DNA of 64,000 nucleotides from Berberis thunbergii (lineage: Eukaryota; Streptophyta; Magnoliopsida; Ranunculales; Berberidaceae): contig QNQO01001841.1 of NCBI GenBank assembly GCA_003290165.1, forward strand, positions 124,001 to 188,000. The letters are read 5' to 3'. Below are positions 1 through 10,400 of the stretch, piece by piece (within the stretch, counting starts at the first letter, position 1; each line of letters opens with the position of its first letter). The notes under the pieces are model-generated. The model ran no database searches, had not been told where the DNA came from, and was given only the letters and a program-made list of their open reading frames with translations. Both the position numbers and the translations under genes were made by a program.

Positions 1-1
1 C

Positions 2-119
2 ATGAACATGAGCACGCGCATGCCCTGCTCGCACATCGAAAGAGAGGTCCTTCTCAAATTCAAGCATTCCCTCGTCGATCCTTCCAACAGGCTACGTTCT
101 TGGGCTGAAGATGATTGCT
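2..119 (+). pseudogene. RLP N-terminal fragment (LRRNT_2)
   Basis: An open frame from position 2 reads as the LRR N-terminal cap of plant receptor-like proteins. It has a cysteine followed by HIER, then LLKFKHSLVDPSNRLRSWA and a DDC end, where intact family members continue with CCxWxGxxC. The match breaks off at about 119. The same stretch occurs in the RLP pseudogene at 10911-11050, so this is a second partial copy. The window edge cuts the upstream side, so the fragment may continue leftwards. Known family role: extracellular LRR receptors in defence or development. This piece alone cannot function. Confidence 0.75.
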
Positions 120-377
120 ATATTATATTCGTCGAAAGATGAAGGTGTTTAGTGGGAGGAGTAGGGAAAATAGTTCTAATAGTGTATTGATTGTGATTTG
201 TTGTGTTTTGAGGTGCGTCTATGGTGTTGGTATAGGACTGTTAATAGGAACATGGGTTCCCTTTCGGGACCCCGAAAATAGAAAGTATTTACCTGTATAT
301 AAGTTTGCCAAGAACGATTAAAAAAGTTTTCTTCAGCTTGAATACAACTAAGTAGTACATAAGAAGAGAAAATAAAG

Positions 378-512
378 ATGACAAGAACTCTCTCATTCAC
401 TCTATTGCTTCTTCTGTTTTGTCTCTTGCCTTGCTCGGAGTTGAGCGCTCGATCCTTAAATAGAAAGGAAAGAGGGGTCTCTCAATTATTTGTACACGCT
501 GTAGTAGGATAA
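378..512 (+). CDS. short ORF with signal-peptide-like N-terminus, unidentified
   Basis: A 44-codon ORF starts at ATG 378 after an A-rich leader. A TATATAAG box lies about 75 bases upstream (296-303). Residues 5-17 are strongly hydrophobic (LSFTLLLLLFCLL), followed by PCSELSARS, which resembles a signal-peptide cleavage region, and then a basic stretch NRKERG. The architecture resembles the first exon of a small secreted-peptide gene, but I recognise no family. It stops exactly where degenerate caulimovirid sequence begins, so it may be a gene cut by that insertion. It could equally be chance. Confidence 0.3.
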   Translation: MTRTLSFTLLLLLFCLLPCSELSARSLNRKERGVSQLFVHAVVG

Positions 513-1828
513 CATATTTGTCATTTTTCTTGGCTCGAAATGTCTTTGACTTTTTGATGTATTTTCTTTTCTTTATTTGCTTTTTATTACTTTTTCTTTT
601 TCTTTCGTTCTTTTCTTTCTTTATATATTTGCGACGTATATATTATTTCTTACAAAACCCAAACGGTTGTTTTTTAAGATTCTTTTGAACTTCTACTTGA
701 ATACATTTGTCTTTAAGAATTTTATAAGTATGTTGTATTCTTGTTTCTAAATTTCCTTCTATCTTATCCGGTAATTTGTTCCATTCATGAATTATTTATT
801 CACCTAGATGTCCAGGTAACTTACGAAAGAACTTTTCACCTAATTGAGGATCTAATATTTTTCCAGTTTTAGCAGCAGTGCTAAAATAATCATTACAAAA
901 TTATTCAATATACTCCCAATTTTTTATTTGCATTTTTTCTAAATCAGCTAAGGCTATATTTTGTATATTTGTTTCTCCCATAAATGGATCTCGTCCTATT
1001 AGTAGGGTTCTTATAATACTAGTAAAGTTATAAGGATTATCGTCAGATCCTCTAAGTTTGTTGAATTCTTCATTATATTCTCTTTTTCAAGTATTATAGA
1101 GAAGTCCAACACTATTTTCTAATAATGTTTTCATAAAATGCCACATGTCATTAGATGTGGTATTATGTCATGCTCTAACAACATCAACTTCCCATTTATT
1201 TATTATATCAGACCAATCTTGAGGATTATGTCTAGCTATTTCTAAAATACTTCCAAATGTTGATGTTTTCGATAATTCTTTTGTTTGATCGAGGAGTTGT
1301 CTTTTACCCATAAGTTTATAATTAGAGTTATTTTTATTGTTATAGGTTCTTGGTGGAATAAGATATCTTCCTCCAGGTTCATGAGGTTTTCCCCTAAAAT
1401 CCTCATAAGGTTTTGTTTTGGGTGGAGCAGCAGATGTAACAAAACTACTAGGTTGATTTTCCATAAATGTTTCCTCAAATGTAGGTCTTCTTAGTAACAT
1501 ATATGAAGGTAATTCTTCCCCGATCTAAAATAGACTCTTCATATTGCATATTAAAGTCTTTATCTAATAAGTTCTTCATGTTTGGAATTGGTAACTTTCC
1601 ATGTATTTTTTCTAATTCACTGGTTCTTTTATTTATGATATCTATTACTTCATCTAAAGTTAGGTCTTCATCTTCAATAGCCATATGAATATATTCTATT
1701 GTTTCATCATCTTCATCATTCATGCTATTTTCTCCGGATTGTTTAGTATAGTTGTTGAACCTTAGATTTAAAGTTTCATCTTTATTTTTATATGAAAAAA
1801 AAAATTTGGACAAGGATAAATTTTTCAA
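513..1828 (-). pseudogene. endogenous caulimovirid capsid-region remnant
   Basis: The minus strand carries an acidic leader (MNDEDDETIEY at about 1720) and a proline-rich linker. A long segment follows with features I associate with the coat-protein part of plant pararetrovirus polyproteins, such as MWHFMKTLLEN, LLIGRDPFMGE and FFRKLPGHLGE. A lysine/arginine-rich tail lies near 600. The frame is broken by at least one frameshift near 1475-1500 and by stop codons near 1170, 1090, 900 and 800. No zinc knuckle or reverse transcriptase follows. It is therefore a dead partial copy, and nothing suggests it is infectious. Family assignment is from memory of motifs; a retroelement gag is the alternative. 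Confidence 0.6.
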
Positions 1829-1879
1829 GAAATGATTCGATTTTTCAATCTAGTCCAGCATATAATTCAAGAGAAAAGT

Positions 1880-2340
1880 GATTAGCTACTATGGTTTGTA
1901 TCCCCTTTGTTCCTAAAAGTTTTTCTAGGATATGACTGTCGAGTTGATATTTGGTTGTACTGATTTCAATATTCTTTCAATAAATCCGGTACATATTGGT
2001 AAATTGTCTTCACGTCTTTTCATATCATATCCTTTTTATTTGTTGATCTTCATGGGTGCAGGATATTTGTCTTTCACTATAGTTTTGATATATAAAGGGT
2101 TTACTAAAAGGATTTTTTGGTGTTTATATAAAATTGATGGTTCTACTAAATCAAGTTTATTTTACGTAAATTTTTCTATTTGCTGATCTACATCTAAAAT
2201 AGTTTATAAACTAATATCCATAGATTTTGTATATTTATTTCGTAGTTTACTAAAAATATTTTCAACTATTTTTTCTTTACTTACTATTTGTTTTTTACAG
2301 TGCATAATAATTTTTACTTTGTTTTTTTTACTAGTAGGAT
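1880..2340 (-). pseudogene. upstream part of the caulimovirid remnant (possible movement-protein end)
   Basis: Still on the minus strand and immediately upstream of the capsid-like region, short open stretches separated by stops read IVSKEKIVENIFSKLRNKY, then SILYKHQKILLVNPLY, then KYPAPMKINK. Their position before the capsid domain fits the movement-protein-to-capsid order of caulimovirid polyproteins. The similarity is weaker and the assignment is an inference from position. It is broken by stops near 2205, 2165 and 2020. The right end of the remnant abuts a 139-bp repeat at 2352. Confidence 0.4.
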
Positions 2341-2351
2341 TAGATCTTGGA

Positions 2352-2490
2352 AAAAAGTGAAGATGTTGCGTTGATGCGAGGCTCATTGCTTTCAGCTAGT
2401 AGGACCCATGACTGGTTAGATCTTACTATTGAAGCAGGGAACTGAGTCTCACCAACAAATGACAGCTGTGAATGTAACAATGCAAAGAAT
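2352..2490. repeat. 139-bp dispersed repeat, copy 1
   Basis: This block matches 17872-18010 without gaps, at roughly 90 percent identity by eye. Copy 2 sits directly upstream of RLP LRR sequence, whereas this copy sits beside the caulimovirid remnant. I do not recognise its source. Confidence 0.75.
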
Positions 2491-3489
2491 GGGATGCCAA
2501 TTAGCTGGTAGAGTTGTGACATATGAAACCACAGATCCAGAATTTGAACCTTACTAGTCTATTTTTAGAGAATCAAAGAAACCAACAAGAAAAAAAATAA
2601 ATTAAAAAAAACAAAAGAATGTCATGGAAATTTTCATGTATGGCTGGATGAGCTCATTATTATGCTGGATTAGTTTAGCTCATATTCGGAGTTGTTGCCC
2701 GAGCTTTACTCGTTTGCTTATGTATCGAATTTTATTCACGATATATTGAACTAGTAGATTTAGTCAACACTTTTAGACTTGCAGAATATATTGCAATTGA
2801 TTATAAAAAATATGTATAATATGATTTTGCAAGTAGGTGAAATATATGTGTGGTCATAAATTGTGATCGTGAGACATGCTAAAGAACGATATTGTCTATC
2901 TTAGACGATTCGAAGAGTCTAATAAGAAATACAATAATGTGTTGGAATTTTGTGTATTCGACTTGACTAGTCGAACTCAAATTTGCTTAATTTGCGGAGT
3001 TTGTTTTTGAGTTTTTTTTTATAAATAAAAATTTATTACTTGAAAAAAAAACTTTTACATCAGTCGGGGGTACATGACGACGTTACCCGATAAAAAGAAC
3101 CAAAGGACTGTCATCTTGATTTATTTGCTACAACAATCAAGCTATATTCACGATTTAATCAAAATGCTAGGAAATCAAATTTTTGCAATTAGGATGACGT
3201 AATGTGATATTGAAATAATGATGAAATTCTCAAAATATTTGTATATCTCAGTGTTGTAAAAACTCCTCTAATAATGCCACATCATCATAATTCCCTAACC
3301 TCACTTAGATTATATTTTGAAAGTTTCAAAATGATTTTAACCTTTGTAGGGTCTTATACCTAGAGATTGCCACTCTACATATACCGGACAGAACTCTTAA
3401 AATAAAGAAGTAAACTCTAGAAGTATCTAGAAAAATAAATCAAAGACTGGAATTTAATTTTTCGGCTTTGTTCATACCCCTTCCTGTGA
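2491..3489. other. AT-rich stretch, no gene seen
   Basis: No coding sequence is recognised. A T-run near 3014-3022 next to AATAAA-like sequence on the minus strand may be the tail of an old retroposon. The rest is unique AT-rich DNA. Confidence 0.5.
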
Positions 3490-3493
3490 TTGT

Positions 3494-3730
3494 ATTTTTT
3501 TTTTTTTTTTTTTAAACTATATATCCCCCGCGGTGCGAAGTTCGGTTTGTTGCTCTTCAAGTTGGAGAAGGACTTGGACCATCCCGGAACCAGCTTCAGG
3601 CTTCGACAGGCAAAGCCGGTATCCCTTCTCTTTGGTTTGCTTCACCTTCCACCAATATATCACTTGCAGTCCCTCATGAATGTGGTACACACTTCTTTTT
3701 TCCAAGCCATTTTGGCAAGGATGTACTATT
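3494..3730 (-). other. poly(A)-adjacent unidentified segment (possible retroposed fragment)
   Basis: A run of about 20 T at 3494-3513 reads as a poly(A) tail on the minus strand. It directly follows a 62-codon minus-strand ORF (3517-3705) that is more GC-rich than its surroundings. That layout suits a retroposed mRNA piece or a SINE/LINE end. I recognise no protein family in the ORF. Confidence 0.3.
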
Positions 3731-4038
3731 ACTCTTTTTGTTAAACTTAGAATACAGTGGTTGGTTTCCCAATTTCACATTTTTATCTCTTTCTTTTTTT
3801 ATGCCACGAGACTCTTATTTTTATTTTCACATTTTTTTTTTTTTACGGTCAAACATAAAGATGTTTATTAATGAAAGAAAGAGAAAGAAAATACAACGAA
3901 AAACATTCCTATATCAAGGAATGCCAAGACACTATAAAAGTGTCAAAATCCAAATCCCTAAATAAATTACATGCCGAACCCATCCTCCACAGCAATTCTC
4001 TAATCTCGATAAAGATAGAGTGCTCCGATCTGTGTAGT

Positions 4039-7000
4039 CCTTCAAAAACCCTTTTATTTCTTTCTTTCCACACACCACATGAGAACGTGAGGGACCCTAC
4101 GTCATAACCACTCCCCCCGACGGGAAGGATTAGCTTGAGACCACCAACTTAGCCAATCTAAAATGGAGCCTTCAAACATCAAACTCAAACCGAATTCCAC
4201 CAAGAAACTGCTCCAAATGGATTTGGAGAAACTGCAATGAAGCATCAAATGGTCCAGTGTTTCTTCAAATTCATTGCAAAGCACACAAAGACTCCCAGTG
4301 AGGATTCCTATTTTCCTTAATCTATCTTTAGTCAAATCTTCTCGTGCAAAACTGACCAACTAAAGAAATTAATTCGAGGAAAAAGGTTTTTCACCCATAC
4401 CAGATTTTTGTGGGAGGAAATGAAGGGGTTAGAGTGAGTCTCATAATGAGATGCAGCCAACATATCTGAAAATTCTTTCACCGAGAAGCCCACACCTTTA
4501 CCCTCCACACCAAACTATCTGGTCCCTCTGAGAGCATTTGTCTACCCAACAGATGAATAAGATTAGCGAACTCATCTAGTTCCCCAGTATTAAGGTGTCT
4601 GCGAAAGGAAAGGTCCCAAGAGTTGTCGTTAGACCAAAAACTGCTCACGCTCCCATATTGATTGTTGTTAATGATAAACAACCTTGGAAACAGATCCTTC
4701 AAAGATTGGTTACTACACCAAACATCATGCCAAAAAGAGATGAGATCACCATTTCCACATTGGAGAGAGGTGTGAGGGTAGAAGCCACTTGCGCACCGGG
4801 AGATAGACTTCCACAAAGAGCAGCTGTAGGAAGTGTACTTAGTTCTCTTATCCCAAACCCATCTATTGCACCCATATTTGTCCATGATGAGAGATCTCCA
4901 TAAGTTATCATTCTCTTTTGCAAATCGCCAAAGCCACTTAGAAAGTAATGCAATATTGAAAGTGAGCACCTGACGAATGCCTAAACCACCTCGAGATTTA
5001 GGGCAACAAATTTTCTCCCAGCCCACTAAATGCATCTTTCTAGAGTTATGAGAAGAACCCCAAAGAAAATCGCGCATGATCCGTTCCATCTTGGCAGCTA
5101 TGGAACAGGGAACCTTGATAAGAGACAGAATGAAGACCGGGATAGAAGCTAATGTGGATTTGACAAGAGCTAGTCTGCCTGCTTTGGAGAGAAATTTGCG
5201 TTTCCAAGACGCTAGTTTCGATTCCATCCTTTCGATCGTCTCATCCCACACAGCTTTACTTTTGAAACTAGCCCCCAATGGCATGCCCAGGTACTTAACT
5301 GGAAGGTGACCTGCTGAACAACCCAATAAACCCGCCAACTGGTGCAAATGAGGGACATCTCCAATGGGCAACACCCTTGATTTGTGGAAGTTGATTTTCA
5401 GTCCTGAAATAACTTCGAACCAAAGCATAATTCTCTTAAGAGCAAGAACTTGAGAAGCGGAAGCATCACAAAAGAGGATAGTATCATTCACATACTGGAG
5501 AATAGAGACAGGTGGACTACCCTCCGCGACAGAAAACCCTCTTACTAGGCCAGCATCAACCGCTTTAAGAATCATTTGGGTTAAACCTTCTGCTGCTATA
5601 GTAAAAAGAAGAGGAGACAGAGGATCGCCTTGTCGCAGGCCTTTCGAGCTATTGAAAAACCCGTGCAGTTGACCATTAATTTTCAGAGAGAAATTAGCAG
5701 TAGATCTGCAAGTGTGAAGCCAATGAATCCATTTGGAGTCAAACCCATGCGAGTCATTACCAAATCCAAGTATCTCCAAGAAACATTGTCAAAGGCTTTG
5801 GAGAAATCTAATTTGATAACAAGCCCTGGAACACCCTGTTTTTTCTAGAATCAATAATTTCATTGGCAATCAATGGGCTATCAACCACCTGTCTTCCACT
5901 GACTGCTGCACTTTGAAAAGGGAAAATGACTGAATGAAGAACTATTTTCAATCTGTTAGCCAACACCTTGGCAATGATCTTATAGGCCCCATTCAAAATA
6001 CTGATAGGTCTAAAATCTTGTACCTTCCGCATTCCCGCACATTTAGGAATGAGCGAGATGATAGTGGTGTTCAACCGCCAATCGAGAAAGTTTCTCGAGT
6101 TAAAATCTGCAACAACTTTCAGAAAATCGTTTTTGATAACCTCCCACATATTCAAATAGAACACCATTGAGAAACCATCAAGACCTGGAGAAACTTCAGA
6201 TTTTAGATCTTCCATTGCCGCTCTAATTTCCATCTCCGAAAAGTTTTCTACCAAGGCAGTAGTTGTAGACTAGAGAGATAGACTTGAAGGTAATCCCCGA
6301 GAAGAAAGGTCGCCACTCCTCCTTTTCATGGAACAACTTCTTGAAGTGAGATATCAAGAGTGCTCTAATACTGACTTCATCCACTACCAACTCCTGACCC
6401 GTGCTGAGAGCTTCAATGGAGTTAAACAGTCTACGTCTGTTAGCCAATGTATGAAAGAATTTAGTCCCCTGATCCATATGACGAACCCAGTTGACTCCTG
6501 ATCTGATTCTCCAAAACTCATCATCTCTCTTGGTTAATGTTGCCCACTCTTGTTGAAGTTGCACTCTACAAGACCTCTCTTCAACAGTCAAATCCCTAAT
6601 CTCTTCATCCGCATCAATGATAGCAATTAAAGCAGAGATATTTTGAATACATAAATTTGTCTTACCCCAAACTTTACTCCGCCAGCTTTTGAGATTGCAT
6701 CTGAGAGCCTTAAGCTTCCACCATAAACAGTAGCCAGAGACTACTGAGTTGTTCCACCAAACTTTCATCTCCGCTGCCAGGGTAGGGTGATCAAACCAAC
6801 CGTTATCAAAGGAAAAAAGGCGAGTACCACCAGCAACAGACGAGTTCGCAAGCAAAATCGCGTGATGGTCAGAACCTGCTGCACCTTTGAGCCATTCGAC
6901 TTTATCACCAAATTTGTCAATCCAATCCACCGAGGCTAGAAATCGATCAAGTCGACAAAGGATAGGGAGATCTCTATGATTTGACCATGTGAATTTCCCC

Positions 7001-7544
7001 CCTTTTAGACTGAAGTCAGCGAGTTCCACCTCATTAATGAATTGATTGAATTTCTACATGCTCGTGGACCTCCTCCTGCATCCTTTTTTTTCATTCATAT
7101 GACGGACAACATTGAAGTCACCGGCTAACACCCATGGAGATTGCACCCAACCAACAATGTCATATAGTTCTTCCCAGAAGTGGTCTCTAAGTGAAGGATC
7201 ACATGGACCATAAATGTTAGTCCCTGACCAAATTGAGTTATCCGAGATCATTTGGAATTGAATAGAAATGGAAAAAACCCCTTTCAACATTTCCCTCATC
7301 TGCAAAAGATCGGCGTCCCAAATAGCTAAAATGTCGCCCGAGCTGCCAATGGATTCCACCATAGCCCAATCAAAGAACTATCACCCCACAATTTTCTAAT
7401 AAATTCTCTAGAGCATCTCTCCAATTTTGTTTCCTGAATGAAAACAAGATCTGGACGATTCTCTATAATTAATCTACGACAACCCCTTTGCCGCTCAGTA
7501 TTTCGAGACCCCCTACATTTCCACGAAAGAATTTTAAGGTTCAT
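4039..7544 (-). pseudogene. LINE ORF2: endonuclease / reverse transcriptase / zf-RVT
   Basis: In order on the minus strand, the endonuclease start reads NLKILSWKCRG and QETK (7544-7330). GDFNVVR lies near 7100 and SDHHAILL near 6870. The RT region shows [20 protein letters not shown] near 6000 and GLRQGDPLSPLLF near 5630. The catalytic box near 5490 reads YVND where YADD is expected, so a metal-binding aspartate is lost. The tail carries a zf-RVT-like pattern (CVLCNEFEETLDHLMLHCSF) near 4250, then WKERNKRVFEG near 4060. Frames change near 7360, 7030, 6250, 5800, 4480 and 4100. The encoded enzyme copies LINE RNA into DNA at nicked target sites in live elements; this copy is dead. Confidence 0.85.
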
Positions 7545-7944
7545 GTAAAACCTTCAGACCCGAGTATGTTGCATTTGTCCAGTGCTGTGTCAGATATTCT
7601 ACCCTGAGCTGCAGCTTGAACCATATCTAAAGCCCTGTTTTCATCTTGATTGAGGTCCACTCCCACTATCAAGCCAATGTCTTTGAAAGCCGAACGAACT
7701 GATGCTGCTTCCTGAGTCGCATGACAGTTAGAGACAGAAGGCTCCGCACTGTCATTGACCCTAGAAACAAAAATTGGAGACTTGCCAGAAGTCTGTTCAC
7801 CAGGGAGTAGAAACCCAAGATTGTCCGCCTATGGGACCTCAAAACTTGGAGGAGCGCCTACGTGGTCTGGGGTAGATGAGAAACTCTCCGCATGAGAAAC
7901 ACATAGGTTTGTAGACAAATCATGGGCTTCAACACAATGATCTT

Positions 7945-9286
7945 CTAGTGGCTCGAACCCCGGGGGGTAAGGTAAAGAAACCGAAACATCCTGGGTCTGG
8001 TTGGAAGAGTTCCCATTGTTAGTCCAGCAGGGGCACTACCACCTTTAAGTTCTCCCTGCCCTGCCTGGTTGGTTGAGCTTGATTTGTTGGATCTCTTTTT
8101 AAGCATAAACCTTGATCTAGTAGGAAAGACTGAGAAGTTGGCCCATTCAGCGGTTCTGTCACGCTGTGCTTTTCTTGCCAGCTTTCGATCTCTGTGGGCA
8201 TGCTTAGACATCTTGGTTAAAAGAGGGTCCAGGTTGAAGACATCTTCTTCCACCGCTTCTAACACCTTCCAATAATTGCCAGCTGTCTGTTGATCATTAG
8301 ACTTGGCCAAGCTTTGTGCCGAAAAAGACTTAGGTCCTTTGCTGGGTGAGGGCCCAACAATACATTTGCCTTTATTCTGCTCAGATGGGCAAACTGACTC
8401 AGACAGAGAGTTTTCAACTTTACCCGCTGAAGCAGCACGAGAAGCCGGGGAATTGGGAAGCATTGAGTAGTGCTGGAGAGACTGATCCTTCATCGTCGGC
8501 AACCTAGGAGGTGGGTCGATTGCTTCGCATGGGGACACGTGTGGAGAGTTGGTGAAACCAAAAAGCAGTGTGTCCAAACGGAAGAGTAACAGGAGTCCAC
8601 TGAATCACTGACTCAGGCAACTCTATCATCGACCATGCAAGATTTTTTCTTGCAACGGGATCAGGAGGAAGATGCGTGGCCCATACTTGCGACAAAAAAT
8701 CAATGGGAGAATCCCGATGAATAGGGGTTGTTGCAATGGTACCCTGTCTGGCAATCGAGGTAGGACTCACACTGGTGTGATTAGTGGCCACTACCTCCAC
8801 AAAGGTGCTTTTGCGCGGGGGTGGGACAACACTAAAACCAGGCAGAATTGAAACCTCATCTCTTCTAAATTGCTGCGTAGGAAACGACTGAGACACCTTA
8901 TTAAAAATCATCGCATTCATAGCTTGGGCAAGTTGTTTCCAGCCTATCCTTTCTACGCCAGCTGGCACCCTGATAGTTTTGGCCCCTGATCCCCAACCCA
9001 CCAATATAGAAAGGAAGATTCCTCCTATATTGGCCTCTTTCACCATCGTAACTCATCTATTGTTGAATTTTCAACTGGCTGAGAAAGCAGTAGTGCCTGA
9101 TTCCACAGCTTTCAGAAGCTGAAACTCAATCCATTGTCCCATCTGCGAGTCGACAAAGACTTTGATTCTAACCCTCGAGCTTGATTCAAGCAATAACAAG
9201 CCCCCTCTTGACTTTCGGATCCCGAATTTTTTCCCATCAATTTTCAACAAACGAAAATTTTCTTCTTTAACCTCCATCTCTCCCAA
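7945..9286 (-). pseudogene. LINE ORF1 (nucleic-acid-binding protein), broken
   Basis: Open frames at 9286-9071, 9046-8504 and 8577-7945 form a single broken reading unit upstream of ORF2. The first begins MGEMEVKEENFRLLKIDGKK, the type of start seen in plant L1 ORF1 proteins with a DUF4283-like fold. The last is rich in K, R and S (for example MLKKRSNKSSST), which fits an RNA-binding tail. The frame is broken by a stop near 9070 and a frame change near 8540. The family role is to package LINE RNA. The assignment rests mainly on position and composition. Confidence 0.6.
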
Positions 9287-9300
9287 AATTTAGAACAAAT

Positions 9301-9622
9301 TTACGGACATACAAGCACAATCTCACCAGCAAACAAGCATCATAACAATATGAAGATTAGGAATAATTGAAAATCTTACTTGTAGCCGAAAAAATGTCAA
9401 AAAGTGTTCCAAATTCTGAAAAGGAGCTCACCGCCGTCGCATGCCCTCGATCACCACCGTCACATCCCGCCCCTCTTCACAGTCGAAGAAACACCTTAAA
9501 AAAACTTCCTACAAGATCCTCGCCGATCACAGACGAAGACCACCCTGCCAGAATCCCTCTTCTCCGTCGAAAACCACCCTCACTATGCAAAAAAACACCT
9601 CTTCCTGCAAAAACCCACCTAT
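9301..9622. other. LINE upstream flank / possible 5' UTR
   Basis: AT-rich to 9410, then a C-rich stretch (9425-9610) that would be G-rich on the LINE strand, as in promoter-bearing 5' UTRs. No protein is recognised; the ORFs here are compositional. Confidence 0.4.
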
Positions 9623-9741
9623 GCGTTGGATCATATCTGCACTAATGCATCGTATCCCATTAGAACTCTGCAATTAAGCGTGTTTGGGTGAGAGTAGTAC
9701 TATGATGAGTGACTTTCTGGGAAGTCTTCGTATTGCACCCC
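9623..9741 (+). pseudogene. 5S rRNA-derived copy, degenerate
   Basis: About 119 bases align end to end with plant 5S rRNA as I remember it. Landmarks in order are GCACTAATGCATCGTATCCC, TTAAGCGTGTTTGGGTGAGA, GTAGTACTATGATGAGTGAC and CTGGGAAGTCTTCGTATTGC. These cover the internal pol III promoter (A box, intermediate element, C box). Most differences look like C-to-T or G-to-A changes (for example GGGTGAG for GGGCGAG), as expected from decay of methylated cytosines. No T-run terminator follows directly. It could be a lone 5S pseudogene, a 5S-derived SINE or part of a Cassandra-type TRIM LTR. A working 5S gene is unlikely. Confidence 0.85.
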
Positions 9742-10192
9742 TCATCCTTGCCAACTCTGAAAATATCGAAACGAGTTTTGATGATGATGACACAAATAGA
9801 TTAACTATTCACATATATGATGCATAACTTTAAGTACTAGTTGTCAAAATCTTTTAAATGCTAAAAATCTCAATTGGAGCTACCGTCTTATACTAAACAA
9901 TACAATTACTAAATTTGTAATGGTTAATTATTTTTTATAACCATCTTACAAATTCGCCTTGCAAATCAATCAGTTATTACAATTCAAAAGAAATACAATA
10001 AGAATCAGACGAACTTATAATATACATGAATTTACACATGAAGCCAACAAGGTGTGGAAAATCTTCCAAGGGAGATCAGACTTATGCATGGCATTTCATG
10101 CGATGGACCTGTCTATCCACCAAAGGGCTCAAAAATACTTACCACCACACACATGCCCATCTATATTATCACAATGACGTAGACCCAATCTC
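9742..10192. other. AT-rich region upstream of RLP pseudogene
   Basis: No gene recognised. It probably includes the distal promoter of the RLP pseudogene that follows. Confidence 0.4.
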
Positions 10193-10200
10193 TATAAAAG
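10193..10200 (+). promoter_or_regulatory. TATA box of the RLP pseudogene
   Basis: TATAAAAG lies 104 bases upstream of the ATG at 10304. An A-rich leader with GAGAGAAGAAGA lies between them, a usual plant core promoter and 5' UTR arrangement. Confidence 0.55.
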
Positions 10201-10400
10201 GAGACAACTACACACATTCTTATACTGTATCATCCATCATTTAAGCGTTTACAGCAACAATATAGAGAGAAGAAGACCTCATCAGTACCTTAATAACATT
10301 TCCATGAACATCATCATGTTCCTTTCTGTGCTATGGTGGATCCTCCTCACCATCATTCCCTCCTGCTGCAGCCAGGCCTCAAGCATGAATATGAGCACGC

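Larger units (their letters stand above)
3832..9300 (-). mobile_element. L1-type non-LTR retrotransposon (LINE), degenerate
   Basis: This is a nearly complete L1-like LINE read on the minus strand. ORF1 (about 9286-7945) is followed by ORF2, which has an AP endonuclease (7544-6880), a reverse transcriptase (about 6250-4900) and a C-terminal zinc-binding domain (about 4350-4100). A 3' UTR follows, ending in a poly(A) tail seen as a T-run at about 3832-3845 on the plus strand. Several frameshifts and stops break both ORFs, so it is inactive. The GC-rich DNA at 9420-9620 may be its 5' UTR, so the true 5' end may lie up to about 9620. I could not find target-site duplications. Confidence 0.85.

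Noticed and set aside
115..321. 68-codon plus-strand ORF after the RLP scrap
   Set aside because: Starts in the broken RLP end and has no recognisable domain; contains the putative promoter of the next ORF.
4595..5309. Plus-strand ORFs over the LINE
   Set aside because: Shadows of the reverse-transcriptase frame on the other strand.
7054..7544. A host endonuclease/phosphatase-family gene
   Set aside because: The fold is continuous with the LINE reverse transcriptase downstream, so it is part of ORF2.
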